A program made the translations under genes and the position numbers. 41,843 bases of DNA. Source: Hyphomicrobiaceae bacterium. Lineage in GTDB: Bacteria > Pseudomonadota > Alphaproteobacteria > Rhizobiales > Hyphomicrobiaceae. The DNA lies in assembly GCA_025359185.1 (NCBI GenBank), contig JANYHF010000104.1, positions 1 to 41,843 of the forward strand, read 5' to 3'. This document shows, piece by piece, positions 27,377 to 36,481 of this stretch (its first letter is position 1; the number at the start of each line of letters is the position of its first letter). The notes under the pieces are model-generated. The model saw only the letters and a program-made list of their open reading frames with translations. It was not told where the DNA came from and did not search any database.

Positions 27377-28285
27377 TTATTCCGCGGCGGCCCGCAGCGG
27401 CCGCAACGTCTCGCAAAACCCCGCCAATCCTGCCGCCAGCTGCATCATGTGCCGGCGCACGGCCGCAAATCCGTCCGTCACCGTCAGCGCCGCCTCATCT
27501 GTGAACAGGGCGCGGTTCACCTCCAATTGCAGCGCGTGCACGCCGCGCACCGGGTTTCCGTAGTGCTCCGTGATGTAACCGCCCGCGTAAGGCCGGTTCA
27601 GCGCCACGTCATAACCAAAACCGCTCAAGGTCTGCTCGACATACCGTGTCAACTCGCTGGCACACGACGCGCCGAAGCGGTCACCTAGCACAAAATGCGC
27701 GCGGGTGCCCTCGTTGGCCGAACCGCTGCCGCTCACCGACGACGGCATCGAATGGCAATCGATCAGCACCGCACAGCCGAAATGCGCCTCGGCCCGGTCG
27801 AGCAGCAGCCGCAGCTCGGCATGATAGGGCCAATACAACCTGTCGATCCGCGCCATCCCCTCGTCCACCGACAGCCGCCGGTTGTAGATTTCCTCTGCTT
27901 CACCCACCACGCGCGCAATCGTACCCAGCCCGCCCAGCACCCGCAGCGAGCGCGTGTTGGCAAAGGCCGGCAGGGCGTCCTCGAACAGATCGGGATCGAG
28001 TTCATAGGGCTCGCGGTTTAGATCGAGATAAGCGCGTGGGAAGCGGGCGGCCAGCATCGGAGCGCCATAGCCGGTGACGCCCGCAAACAGCTCCTCGACA
28101 AAGGCATCTTCGGATTTGCGCAAGCGATCAGGCGTGAGGCGCGAAGACGCAATGAACTCCGGCGGATAAAACCGGCCCGAATGGGGGGAGTTGAAAACCA
28201 GAGGAACCGTGAGGCGTCCCGGCTCGTGTCTGGCAAAAGCAGGTGTGTGATCCCACACGGCAAGGTTGGATGGCCGTTCGCTCAT
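27377..28285 (-). CDS. hutG: N-formylglutamate amidohydrolase family protein
   Basis: A 302-residue zinc hydrolase of the N-formylglutamate amidohydrolase family. Recognisable parts are the start VFNSPHSGRFYPPEF, the motif RFPRAYLDLNREPYELDP, the metal-site segment CAVLIDCHSMPSS and the late GYDVALNRPYAGGYITEHYG. The classic role is the last step of histidine breakdown, but no other hut genes are near and the gene is syntenic with hisN and cpdR. This arrangement is known in related bacteria, so the true substrate may differ. ATG 28285 (MSERPSNLAVW) is family-like, and the extended frame to 28381 is not. The gene is convergent with the small RNAs. Confidence 0.88.
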   Translation of the reverse strand: MSERPSNLAVWDHTPAFARHEPGRLTVPLVFNSPHSGRFYPPEFIASSRLTPDRLRKSEDAFVEELFAGVTGYGAPMLAARFPRAYLDLNREPYELDPDLFEDALPAFANTRSLRVLGGLGTIARVVGEAEEIYNRRLSVDEGMARIDRLYWPYHAELRLLLDRAEAHFGCAVLIDCHSMPSSVSGSGSANEGTRAHFVLGDRFGASCASELTRYVEQTLSGFGYDVALNRPYAGGYITEHYGNPVRGVHALQLEVNRALFTDEAALTVTDGFAAVRRHMMQLAAGLAGFCETLRPLRAAAE

Positions 28286-28559
28286 GCTTTTGCCGGAACT
28301 CTGGTGGAGGGGATTGTTGACCGCCGGGCCGGAGCCGATGGCGGATGCACCATGCCAAGCCCCGGTGCTTGAGTCCATCACCCTAATCCACGTATGGATA
28401 CATCAGATGTGGAGATCGGCCAGCGATGGTTGAGAGAAGGTTCAGGATTTCACTCCACATTTACCATCATGACGGCAGAGTGCGTTCTTGCCGCGTCTGG
28501 TGTGCTGTAACGAGAGTTGAGCCCTGCCCATGTCCGTATACGATTTTCTCGAGCGTCCC

Positions 28560-28919
28560 ATGCAGCGCATACTCCTGGCGGAGGACGACGATTCGATGCG
28601 GCGTTTCCTCGTCGGCGCGCTGGAGAAGGCGGGCTACCAGGTCGCCTCATTCGCCGACGGCGCGCAAGCCTTCGCACGGTTGCAGCACGAGCCGTTCACG
28701 CTGCTCTTGACTGACATCGTCATGCCCGAGATGGACGGCATCGAACTGGCGCGGCGGGCGACCGAGATCGACCCCGAAATCAAGATCATGTTCATCACAG
28801 GGTTCGCAGGGGTGACTTTGAACACCGACAACAGCGCGCCGAAGGATGCTAAGGTGCTGAGCAAGCCGTTCCATTTGAAGGATCTGGTACGGGAAGTGGA
28901 TAGGCTGCTGGAGGCGTAA
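28560..28919 (+). CDS. cpdR: Response regulator CpdR, single receiver domain
   Basis: A 119-residue stand-alone receiver domain. The acidic pocket is E8-D9-D10, the phospho-acceptor D52 is in LLTDIVMPEMDGIEL, and the switch lysine is in LSKPFHLKDL. The near-identity of MQRILLAEDDDSMRRFLVGALEKAGYQV and IKIMFITGFAG to CpdR of alphaproteobacteria makes the call firm. Unphosphorylated CpdR directs ClpXP to the pole and primes degradation of cell-cycle substrates, with phosphate from the CckA-ChpT relay. I choose ATG 28560; the frame is open to 28530 but the first ten residues are not conserved. The C-terminus reads RLLEA. Confidence 0.94.
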   Translation: MQRILLAEDDDSMRRFLVGALEKAGYQVASFADGAQAFARLQHEPFTLLLTDIVMPEMDGIELARRATEIDPEIKIMFITGFAGVTLNTDNSAPKDAKVLSKPFHLKDLVREVDRLLEA

Positions 28920-29143
28920 GTGAAACCCTCTGATTGCCCTGCCTCTATGCGTCACTTTGGGAGAAATGTCGAAGAGCTGGGGACCACCTTTTGGACAGGT
29001 CTTTGCGCGCGTGGCTGACGCATTGACTTACGCCATCCGGCCTTCTCGCGATGGCGCAATGACCCCCTTGCAGGTCCCAGGAGCTTTATGATTATTGGCA
29101 CCATACTGTCAGGGCGGCCAGCTCAAAAACTCAAGAGAATGCT

Positions 29144-30469
29144 ATGGGCGCGATGCGTAGCTTGATCGCGACTGTGGTGGTCGTCACGGCGGCTTGGCTA
29201 GGCGGGCTGGCGGCTGCAGCGGCCCAGCCGGACGCGGCGCAATCGCAAAAAGTCCTCAGCAACTGGTATACCCTGATGCTTGCCCTGGTGCGGCACACGC
29301 CCACCTACTCGCCGCCGGTCGCCAGCCGGTCATTTGCCTATGTTGGCGTCACCGTGTTTGAAATTGTGGCGAGCGGTTCGGGCGACCTGACATCGTTGGC
29401 CGGTCAGTTGCACGGGTTGAAGGCCGTGCCTCAGCGCGAAGCGGGCAAGACTTACGACGACGCCATGGCGCTCGAAGCGGCGCTGGCATTTGCGGCGGAA
29501 AATTTCTTCGGCAACACCGGGCCGACCGGCCAGCGGGCCATGGCGGCGCTGAAAGCCAAATTGAGCGCCGATGTGATGGCCGGGCTGTCCCCCGATATCG
29601 CGTCGCGGAGCCAGGCCTATGGTCAGGCCGTTGCGGCGCATATTCTTGCGTGGTCGCGAAGCGATGGCGGTGCCGTCATTACGAACCTGGGCTTCCCAAC
29701 TCAGTATCAGCTCATCGCCGGGCCAGCCCATTGGGTGCCCACAAACCTGATCGCATTGCAGCAAACGCCTCTGCTGCCGGATTGGGGCAAAAATCGCACA
29801 TTCGTTTTGCCAACAAACACCACCTGTTCGTTGCCACCCCCACCAGCCTACAGCGAAGACAAAACCTCTGAGTTCTACAAGCAGGCGCTCGAAATCGTCG
29901 AAATGAAAAGGAATTTGACGCCGGATCAGCGCACCATTGCTAGGGTCTGGGCCGATGACGCCATGCTATCGACGACCCCGCCAGGGCATTGGATTTCAAT
30001 TGTCCTGCAGATTTTCGAACGCGATAAAACCTCGCTGGAGACCCGCGCTGAAATCCTGGCGCGTCTCGGTGTGGGGTTGGCAGATGCCTTCATCGGCTGC
30101 TGGCAGACCAAGTATCAATACGACCTTGTCAGGCCGATCAGCTATATTCGCCGCGTGTTCGATCCGGCTTGGGACCCTGCGCTTAGCACACCACCGTTTC
30201 CCGAGTATCCGAGCGGTCACAGCACGCAATCAGGCGTGGCAGCCACGGTGTTGACCAAACTGCTTGGCGACCATTTCGCGTTCGAAGATGCCACATACCT
30301 GAAAGAAGGTTTGAAGCCGCGCGCCTATGCCAGCTTCTGGGCCGCCGCCGATGAGGCAGCGGTCTCGCGGCTTTACGGTGGCATTCATTTCCGCGCGGCA
30401 ATTGAGCGTGGCCTCGACCAGGGGCGCTGCATCGGCGCGTTCGTCAATGCTCTGAGGACCCGGAGGTAA
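29144..30469 (+). CDS. Secreted vanadium haloperoxidase/PAP2 superfamily protein
   Basis: A 441-residue protein with a Sec signal (SLIATVVVVTAAWLGGLAAAAA, cleavage near residue 27) and a C-terminal PAP2/vanadium haloperoxidase domain. The full vanadate/phosphate-binding signature is present: K323-x6-R330-P331, P356-S-G-H359 and S408-R409-x5-H415. The N-terminal 200 residues form the helical extension typical of bacterial haloperoxidase-like proteins. It could be a vanadium-dependent oxidase of halides or an acid phosphatase, since the motif does not separate the two. The TTG start of the FG-GAP gene follows three bases after its stop, so the two are co-transcribed and probably act together outside the cytoplasm. 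Confidence 0.88.
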   Translation: MGAMRSLIATVVVVTAAWLGGLAAAAAQPDAAQSQKVLSNWYTLMLALVRHTPTYSPPVASRSFAYVGVTVFEIVASGSGDLTSLAGQLHGLKAVPQREAGKTYDDAMALEAALAFAAENFFGNTGPTGQRAMAALKAKLSADVMAGLSPDIASRSQAYGQAVAAHILAWSRSDGGAVITNLGFPTQYQLIAGPAHWVPTNLIALQQTPLLPDWGKNRTFVLPTNTTCSLPPPPAYSEDKTSEFYKQALEIVEMKRNLTPDQRTIARVWADDAMLSTTPPGHWISIVLQIFERDKTSLETRAEILARLGVGLADAFIGCWQTKYQYDLVRPISYIRRVFDPAWDPALSTPPFPEYPSGHSTQSGVAATVLTKLLGDHFAFEDATYLKEGLKPRAYASFWAAADEAAVSRLYGGIHFRAAIERGLDQGRCIGAFVNALRTRR

Positions 30470-30472
30470 ATC

Positions 30473-32077
30473 TTGCGTCTGGTGTTCCTGGGTCTTGTGT
30501 TGGCGGCAGTGAGTTGCAGTCCGTCTTTTGCTGCCGAAACCACTCCTCTCATCCCCAGCTTTGCCGATGAAACCGCCAGCGCGGGTATCGACAGCGTCTA
30601 TGCGGGCGAGTGGCAATATATGGTGGGCGGGGGCGTCGCCACGTTTGACTGCAACGGCGATGGCTTTCCCGACATGCTGCTGGCAGGGGGCGCGTCGAAG
30701 GCGAAATTCTACCGCAACATCAGCACCAAGGGCGGCGCGCTGAAGTTCAAAGCTGAGACCAGCGGCCTCGAACTGGACGCGGTAACGGGCGCCTATCCCA
30801 TCGACATCGACAGCGACGGCGTCACCGATCTGGTGCTTTTGCGCGTCGGCGAGAACGTGGTGATGCGCGGGCTTGGCGGTTGCCGCTTCGAACGCGCCAA
30901 CGAGCTTTGGAGTTTTGACGGCGGCGACGGCTGGTCAACGGCGATGGCCGCCACCTTTGAGCATGGCGCAAGCTGGCCGACGATCGCGATTGGCAACTAC
31001 ATCAACCGCAAGGAAGAGATCGCGCCCTGGGGGACGTGCACGGACAACTGGCTGCACCGGCCCGATAGCAAAGCCGAAGCCAAGTTCGCCGCGCCCTTGC
31101 CGCTGAAACCGAGCTTCTGCGCGCTCTCGATGCTGTTCACCGATTGGAACAAGTCGGGCACACCGTCCCTGCGGGTCTCCAATGATCGCGAATATTACGA
31201 AGGCGGGCAAGAGCAGCTCTGGCACATCGATGCCAATCAGCCGCCCGCTCTGTATACAGAAAAAGAGGGCTGGAGGCCCTTGCGGATCTGGGGCATGGGC
31301 ATCGCCAGCTACGATCTCAATGCAGACGGCTATCCGGACTACTTCCTGACCAGCATGGCCGACAACAAATTGCAAACGCTGGCCGCACCTCCTACCGGCG
31401 GCCAGCCGGCCCAGCCCGTGTTCAAGGACGTGGCCTTTGCCAAAGGCGTCACCGCGCACCGGCCCTTCACGGGCACCGACCTCAGGCCAAGCACCGGCTG
31501 GCACGCGCAGTTTGCCGATGTCAACAATGACGGCCTTGCCGATCTGTTCATCGCCAAGGGCAACGTCGCCAAGATGCCCGACTTCGCCACGAAAGACCCC
31601 AACAACCTGTTACTACAAACCGGAAGCGGCACGTTCGAGGAAGTGGCGGACAAGGCCGGTGTCGCCAGCACCGCCACATCGCGCGGCGCGGCGCTGGTGG
31701 ATTTCAACCTCGACGGCCTCCTCGATCTGGTGGTGGTGAACCGCTGGGAGACCGCGCAACTCTGGCGCAACACGACGGCACATGCGGGCCATTGGGTCGA
31801 GGTGAAGCTGCAACAGCCGGGCGCCAACCGCGACGCCATCGGCGCGTGGCTGGAGGTCAAACGCGGGACCACTTTCATGCGCCGCGAAATTACCGTGGGC
31901 GGCGGTCATGCCAGCGGCCAGAGCGGCTGGTGGCACTTCGGCCTCGGGGATGCCCCCCAGGCCGAGATCCGCGCCCTTTGGCCCGATGGCACCAGCACCG
32001 ACTGGCAGAAGGCCGATGCCAACGGCTTCTACGTGCTAGAACGCGGGAAACCGCTTCAGGCGTGGGCGGCGAAGTAA
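30473..32077 (+). CDS. Secreted FG-GAP/VCBS repeat protein with ASPIC/UnbV domain (CRTAC1-like)
   Basis: A 534-residue exported protein. After a signal peptide (MRLVFLGLVLAAVSCSPSFA) come several beta-propeller repeats with Ca-binding-like DxDxDG loops (DCNGDGFPDMLL, DIDSDGVTDLVL, DLNADGYPDYFL, DVNNDGLADLFI, DFNLDGLLDLVV). A C-terminal ASPIC/UnbV domain follows (WVEVKLQQPGANRDAIGAWLEV to EIRALWPDGTSTDW). The start is TTG 30473 with GGAGG nine bases upstream. Coupling to a haloperoxidase/PAP2 gene recurs in bacteria, but the joint function is not known. C15 in the signal region (AAVSCS) is a weak lipobox-like site. Confidence 0.88.
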   Translation: MRLVFLGLVLAAVSCSPSFAAETTPLIPSFADETASAGIDSVYAGEWQYMVGGGVATFDCNGDGFPDMLLAGGASKAKFYRNISTKGGALKFKAETSGLELDAVTGAYPIDIDSDGVTDLVLLRVGENVVMRGLGGCRFERANELWSFDGGDGWSTAMAATFEHGASWPTIAIGNYINRKEEIAPWGTCTDNWLHRPDSKAEAKFAAPLPLKPSFCALSMLFTDWNKSGTPSLRVSNDREYYEGGQEQLWHIDANQPPALYTEKEGWRPLRIWGMGIASYDLNADGYPDYFLTSMADNKLQTLAAPPTGGQPAQPVFKDVAFAKGVTAHRPFTGTDLRPSTGWHAQFADVNNDGLADLFIAKGNVAKMPDFATKDPNNLLLQTGSGTFEEVADKAGVASTATSRGAALVDFNLDGLLDLVVVNRWETAQLWRNTTAHAGHWVEVKLQQPGANRDAIGAWLEVKRGTTFMRREITVGGGHASGQSGWWHFGLGDAPQAEIRALWPDGTSTDWQKADANGFYVLERGKPLQAWAAK

Positions 32078-32149
32078 CACCTCCCCGGCGGGACAAAATG
32101 CGCTAGTATGGCAATCACCTTAAAATGCGGAACATTCAGAGACAGACCC

Positions 32150-32803
32150 ATGATTTTGGCGGCGATGCACATGACACGGCGGTCCCTGAGCCCCGCTCTT
32201 ATGATGGCTGGCGCTCTCATGCTGACCGGATGGCAACCGGCTCAAGCCGAGATCGCGTTCAAGCGCATTCCAACCCAGTACATCGCCGCCCTGGGCGATC
32301 CCGGCGCGACCTCGGGCAGCGGCGCTGGCGACTGGGGCCTATGGGCCGTCGATCCAGGCCCACGCGGCGTGCGGCTGAGCGGCTACGAGACCTTGAAGGC
32401 AGCAGGCGGTGTCGCGCCAGCCAGCTGGACGTTTGACGGCGGCAACTGGTGGCTGGAAGAGCATGGCCTGATCATGGAACAGCCCGCGTTCCCGATCCCT
32501 CCCGGCAAATATGTGGTGACGGGCGGCCGCGAAGTTACCACCGTGCTGACGGTTCATCCCAAAGGCAGCGACGGCGTCCAGCGCTGGGAGCTCGGCGACG
32601 GCGCCAACCTCCACGATGTCACGCATCTGCGCTGCCGCGCGGCGCGCTACACGCCTGCGGCTGGCACCAATTCTTGCACCCCGGCCAAGGCGCAGATGAC
32701 CGCGTTTCCGGTTGAGCCCGGCGGCCCGATGCCCCCCGTCGAAGGCTGCAACAAGCAGGATTTTCAGGTGCTGATCGTGATTGGTGTGGCAACGGATAAA
32801 TGA
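32150..32803 (+). CDS. Hypothetical secreted protein
   Basis: A protein of 217 residues from ATG 32150, or 210 from ATG 32171, both in phase. A signal peptide is visible (MTRRSLSPALMMAGALML then GWQPAQA, cleavage before EIAFKRIP). The mature part is globular with several Trp residues and four Cys in the last third (for example HLRCRAARY, TNSCTPAKA and VEGCNKQDF), suggesting disulfides in the periplasm. I do not recognise the family. It follows the FG-GAP protein by about 70 bases in the same direction and may belong to the same secreted set. Confidence 0.7.
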   Translation: MILAAMHMTRRSLSPALMMAGALMLTGWQPAQAEIAFKRIPTQYIAALGDPGATSGSGAGDWGLWAVDPGPRGVRLSGYETLKAAGGVAPASWTFDGGNWWLEEHGLIMEQPAFPIPPGKYVVTGGREVTTVLTVHPKGSDGVQRWELGDGANLHDVTHLRCRAARYTPAAGTNSCTPAKAQMTAFPVEPGGPMPPVEGCNKQDFQVLIVIGVATDK

Positions 32804-33054
32804 GTGCCGCAAAAGCCGGGCGGGACGCCTGGCCCTCTAAGCCGCCACTTTCGCAACCTTGCGCCGCCGTTTTGCCACCCGCTTAACGGGGGCCGTTTCG
32901 CACTCGTCTGCATAGACCTGTCATTTACGCACACACCGACTCCCGAATTGCATTCCCCCGCATTCCGCCCTATAAGCCGATTCATCCCTAAATTTTTCAT
33001 ATTTTTGGCCTTGCGGGAGCGCGAAAGCGGCTGCCAGGTCTGGAGGATCAATCT

Positions 33055-33768
33055 ATGAGCACGCTTCCCCTGATGCCCAAGGCGACGGCCGTTTGGCTGG
33101 TCGAAAACACCTCGTTGGCGTTCGCGCAGATCGCCGATTTCTGCGGGCTGCATGTGCTTGAGGTCAAAGGCATTGCCGATGGCGACGTGGCGCAGGGCAT
33201 CAAGGGCACCGACCCGGTGTCGTCAGGCCAGCTCAGCCGCGAGGAAATCGCGCGCGCCGAGAAGGACGCCAAGCACACGCTGAAAATGGCCGTCTCCAAG
33301 GTCGATCTGCCCGAGATCAAGCCGCGCAAAGGGCCGCGCTACACGCCCCTGTCGCGCCGCCAGGACCGGCCGAATGCGATTTTGTGGCTCGTGAAAAGCC
33401 ATCCGGAGCTGCGGGACGCGCAGGTCATGCGGCTGGTTGGCACGACCAAGCCGACCATCGACGCTATTCGGGACCGCTCGCACTGGAATGCGCCCAATCT
33501 GGTGCCGATGGACCCGGTGACGTTGGGGTTGTGCTCGCAGATTGAGCTCGATGCCGAGGTCAAGAAGGCCTCGTCGCGGGCAGAGCGCGAGCGTGAAGAG
33601 GCGGGCCTACCGCCTGTGGCTGAGGGCACGCTACTGCCGGCCGGCGAGACGATCACCCGCGAGCGCCCGCCCATCGTCGTTGACCGCCCGCGCGAAGTCG
33701 AAGCGCCGATCGACGCCGAGCACGTGTTCGCCAATCTCGGCGGCACCAAAACGTCCGGGCAAGATTAG
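33055..33768 (+). CDS. trcR: DUF1013 family, cell-cycle transcriptional regulator TrcR
   Basis: A 237-residue protein of DUF1013, a family restricted to alphaproteobacteria. Landmarks are MPKATAVWLVENTSLAFAQIADFCGLH, VKGIADGDVAQGIKGTDPV, the central RYTPLSRRQDRPNAILWLVKSHPEL and the HTH-like segment DAQVMRLVGTTKPTIDAIRDRSHWN. Members are annotated as TrcR, a cell-cycle transcription factor that binds DNA and RNA polymerase. The C-terminal 60 residues are low-complexity and charged. GGAGG precedes ATG 33055 at good spacing. Its presence with CpdR supports the alphaproteobacterial assignment. Confidence 0.9.
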   Translation: MSTLPLMPKATAVWLVENTSLAFAQIADFCGLHVLEVKGIADGDVAQGIKGTDPVSSGQLSREEIARAEKDAKHTLKMAVSKVDLPEIKPRKGPRYTPLSRRQDRPNAILWLVKSHPELRDAQVMRLVGTTKPTIDAIRDRSHWNAPNLVPMDPVTLGLCSQIELDAEVKKASSRAEREREEAGLPPVAEGTLLPAGETITRERPPIVVDRPREVEAPIDAEHVFANLGGTKTSGQD

Positions 33769-33792
33769 AAGCGCCCGGCCGATTCTTTGTTT

Positions 33793-33878
33793 GCGCCCGG
33801 CGACTCCCGTTCCGGGAGCCGGCCGCCGGGCGCGAAAAGGTGCGCACCTGGTGTCAGGCACCGTTGGTGCCCGACACC
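33793..33878. repeat. Two consecutive hairpins downstream of trcR
   Basis: Hairpin A (33793-33833) has arms gcgcccgg and ccgggcgc with an inner ctcccg-ttc-cgggag stem. Hairpin B (33850-33878) has arms ggtgtcaggcacc and ggtgcccgacacc around gtt. Neither is followed by a T-run on either strand, so they are not standard intrinsic terminators. They may stabilise the trcR message or be binding or attenuation structures. Confidence 0.6.
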
Positions 33879-33986
33879 GGCTCGGACACCGCCCCGCCGC
33901 AATCCTGTCCACAGGCCGCCCAGCTTTCCCGCCACACTCCTTCCTTGATATCGTTTCGAACCGCGCTACGGCCTTGCGGCGGGGCG

Positions 33987-34001
33987 CTAACGTTCTATTA
34001 A
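33987..34001 (+). promoter_or_regulatory. Possible CtrA-like half-sites
   Basis: CTAA-N7-TTAA, one mismatch from the CtrA consensus TTAA-N7-TTAA, lies 45 bases before the yafK-type gene. It overlaps a small dyad aacgtt-ctatt-aacgtt. Such a match can occur by chance. The case for it is the nearby cell-cycle genes and the peptidoglycan role of the target gene. Confidence 0.3.
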
Positions 34002-34045
34002 CGTTGCCGAACCATGGTGGGGCACGCGCGAGCAAAGAACGCGGC

Positions 34046-35032
34046 ATGACGAGGGTGGGATTGGCGTACCGTTTTGTGAAAGTTGCGGCCTTGGCGCTTG
34101 TCGCATTGGCGTTGGCTGCCTGCGGGCAGACCGATGGCGGCGGCATCGCGCCCGCAGCGCTGCCGCTGTCCAAAGACGCCATGCACCTGATGTCGCAAAA
34201 GGGCATGAACGCCGGCGCGCCGATTTTCATCCGCATCTTCAAGGAAGAGAGCGAGTTGGAGGTCTGGAAGGCCCGCGACGACGGCCACTTCTACCACTTC
34301 AAGACCTATCCGATCTGCAACTGGTCCGGCGATCTCGGCCCCAAACTCGAAACCGGCGACCGGCAGGCGCCTGAGGGTTTCTACAACGTGTCCTCGGCGC
34401 AGATGAACCCGCATTCCAACTACTACCTGTCCTTCAATGTCGGCTTCCCCAATGCCTATGACCGCGCCTTTGGGCGTACCGGCGCTGCGGTGATGGTGCA
34501 CGGCAACTGCAAGTCGGCCGGTTGCTATGCCATGACCGATGCGCTGGTCGAAGAGATCTACGCCATCGCCCGTGAGGCGTTTGCGGGCGGGCAGAAGACA
34601 TTCCCATTGCATGCCTATCCGTTCCGCATGACCGACGCCAACATGGTGCGCCATAAGGGCAACCAGTGGGTGAATTTCTGGCGCACGCTCAAGCAGGGCT
34701 ACGATTATTTCGAAGTCACACGTCTGCCGCCAGCCGTGGCCGTCTGCTCAAAACAATATGTCGTGAACGCGAAATTTGCCGAGGGCGCAACCCTTGATGC
34801 GCTGTCGCCCTGCCCACCGTTTGTGCGCCCGCGTCCCGAATTGTGGGTGTCCAACGAAGATGTCGCACAGCCGGGCGCCAAGATCCTCATGGCGAACGTG
34901 AAGGCGCCGGGCATCAAGACGCGCAACCTCGCCGCTGAACAGGCCTTGTCGGGCGACGGCAACGGCTGGGATGCCACGGTCAACCAGAAGGTCAGCGCCG
35001 CCGCCATGGGGTTCAACACAACAGGCCAGTGA
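34046..35032 (+). CDS. YafK-type L,D-transpeptidase lipoprotein
   Basis: A 328-residue lipoprotein (lipobox L-A-L-A-A-C26) with a YkuD-like L,D-transpeptidase domain of the YafK subgroup. The catalytic motif reads H152-G-N-C-K-S-A-G-C160-Y-A-M-T. Upstream comes PIFIRIFKEESELEVWKA and LGPKLETGDRQAPEGFYNV, both typical. These enzymes cleave or form bonds between Lpp-type proteins and murein, or modify 3-3 crosslinks. It should be anchored in a membrane facing the periplasm. The frame is open upstream to 33542, but ATG 34046 is the only start that gives a signal peptide. Confidence 0.9.
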   Translation: MTRVGLAYRFVKVAALALVALALAACGQTDGGGIAPAALPLSKDAMHLMSQKGMNAGAPIFIRIFKEESELEVWKARDDGHFYHFKTYPICNWSGDLGPKLETGDRQAPEGFYNVSSAQMNPHSNYYLSFNVGFPNAYDRAFGRTGAAVMVHGNCKSAGCYAMTDALVEEIYAIAREAFAGGQKTFPLHAYPFRMTDANMVRHKGNQWVNFWRTLKQGYDYFEVTRLPPAVAVCSKQYVVNAKFAEGATLDALSPCPPFVRPRPELWVSNEDVAQPGAKILMANVKAPGIKTRNLAAEQALSGDGNGWDATVNQKVSAAAMGFNTTGQ

Positions 35033-35094
35033 GGGCGCGGCAGATGCGGCTTCTGTCGCAGTTTCGGCGCGGACGCCCCACTCCAAGACGAAGC

Positions 35095-35817
35095 TCAAGC
35101 AAGATCGAGGGCGTGCCGCACTCGCGCATTGGCGGGGGACGCGAGCACATCGGCGGGGCGGCCGGTCTGCACGGTTTCGCCCTGATCGAGGACGCAGAGG
35201 CGGTCAGCGATGGCTTCGGCGTCGCCGATGTCGTGAGTGACGAACACGATCGGAATCCGCAAGGTCAGGCGCAAGTCCCTCAGCTCGCTCTGCAATTGCC
35301 GCCTTGTGCGCCGGTCGACGGCTGAGAACGGCTCATCGAGCAGCAGCACATCGGGGTCGCGGGCGAGCGCCCGGGCGATGGCGACGCGCTGCTGCTGGCC
35401 GCCAGAGAGCGCTGCTGGCATCCGGCTGTCGAGGCCGTCGAGGTGGACGAGGCGCATGAGATCGCGGGCGCGGGTGGTGCGGCCGGACGCCGGAACATGC
35501 GCCATGGCCGCCGTGACATTGCCGAACGCTGTCATATGCGGGAACAGCGCGTAGGCCTGGAACACCAGCCCGGCGCGGCGGCGGTGCGGCGGCAGATCGA
35601 TGCCCGCGCCGGTGTCGAGCCAGGTGACGCCGCCGCACGTGACCGCGCCCGCCGCTGGCCGGTACAGCCCAGCGATGGTCCGCAGGATGGTGGTCTTGCC
35701 GCTGCCCGATGGCCCAACCAGCGCCATCAGCTCGCCCAGCTGGCAGGTCAGGTCCACGTCGAGCGGGATGGGGCCGGACTGGCGCAGCCGCACGTTGAGG
35801 CCGGTGTTATCGGCCAT
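35095..35817 (-). CDS. modC: Molybdate ABC transporter ATP-binding protein ModC, without Mop/TOBE domain
   Basis: A 240-residue ATPase: Walker A G35-PSGSGKT42, Q-loop [10 protein letters not shown], signature [15 protein letters not shown], Walker [13 protein letters not shown], and H-loop [12 protein letters not shown]. Full ModC proteins have about 350 residues with a C-terminal molybdate-binding (Mop/TOBE) domain, while this one stops after the ATPase core. ATG 35817 lies 11 bases inside the end of modB. The longer frame to 35844 is not family-like. It is the last gene of modABC. Confidence 0.9.
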   Translation of the reverse strand: MADNTGLNVRLRQSGPIPLDVDLTCQLGELMALVGPSGSGKTTILRTIAGLYRPAAGAVTCGGVTWLDTGAGIDLPPHRRRAGLVFQAYALFPHMTAFGNVTAAMAHVPASGRTTRARDLMRLVHLDGLDSRMPAALSGGQQQRVAIARALARDPDVLLLDEPFSAVDRRTRRQLQSELRDLRLTLRIPIVFVTHDIGDAEAIADRLCVLDQGETVQTGRPADVLASPANARVRHALDLA

Positions 35818-36475
35818 GCCCGCTGCTCCGGTTGGCGACGCCAAAGGTGATGGCGAGCGCCGCCAGCGACAGCAGCAGCAGCAACGCCGACATCATGCCC
35901 GCCGCTGCCATGTCGAAGGCCTGCACCCGGTCGTAGATGGCGATGGCGATGGTGCGGGTTTCGCCGGGAATGGAACCGCCGAGCATCAGGACGACGCCGA
36001 ACTCGCCCAGTGTATGGGCAAAGGTCAGGATAATGCCGGTGAGGATGCCGGGCCAGGCCAGCGGCACGTCGATCAGCCACAGCACCCGCCACGGCGTGAA
36101 TCCGGAGACCGCCGCAGCCTCGCGCACGGCCACCGGGATGGCTTCAAAGCCTCGCTGCATGGGCTGAATGGCAAAGGGCAGATTGGCGATGACAGAACCC
36201 ACCAACAGGCCTTCAAAACTGAAGGCAAGGCCGTGCCCGAACACGCCATGCCACGCCTGACCCACGAGCGAATTGGCTCCCATGGAAACGAGCAGGTAGT
36301 AGCCAAGCACCGTCGGCGGCAGCACCAGCGGCAGCGCCAGCAGCGCCTCGATGATCGAGCGGCCTTTGAAGCGGCGGAAGGCCAGCCAGCGCGCCACCGC
36401 GATCCCCAGCGGCAGCAGGATCAGCACTGTGAGCGCCCCGAGACGCAGCGAGATCGCGAGGGCGGTCCAGTCCAT
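35807..36475 (-). CDS. modB: Molybdate ABC transporter permease ModB
   Basis: A 222-residue permease with five to six membrane helices and the EAA loop REAAAVSGFTPWRVLWLIDVPLAWPGILTG. PLVLPPTVLGYYLL and HTLGEFGVVLMLGGSIPGETRT are diagnostic for ModB. ATG 36475 begins six bases after the modA stop, and the end overlaps modC by 11 bases. Confidence 0.94.
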   Translation of the reverse strand: MDWTALAISLRLGALTVLILLPLGIAVARWLAFRRFKGRSIIEALLALPLVLPPTVLGYYLLVSMGANSLVGQAWHGVFGHGLAFSFEGLLVGSVIANLPFAIQPMQRGFEAIPVAVREAAAVSGFTPWRVLWLIDVPLAWPGILTGIILTFAHTLGEFGVVLMLGGSIPGETRTIAIAIYDRVQAFDMAAAGMMSALLLLLSLAALAITFGVANRSSGHGR

Positions 36476-36481
36476 GAGGGG

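Noticed and set aside
32764-33153. 129-codon minus-strand frame between the unknown secreted protein and trcR
   Set aside because: It overlaps the trcR start and the end of the secreted-protein gene and has no motif. A basic KRVAKRRRKVAKVAA-like tail in another frame there has no start codon.
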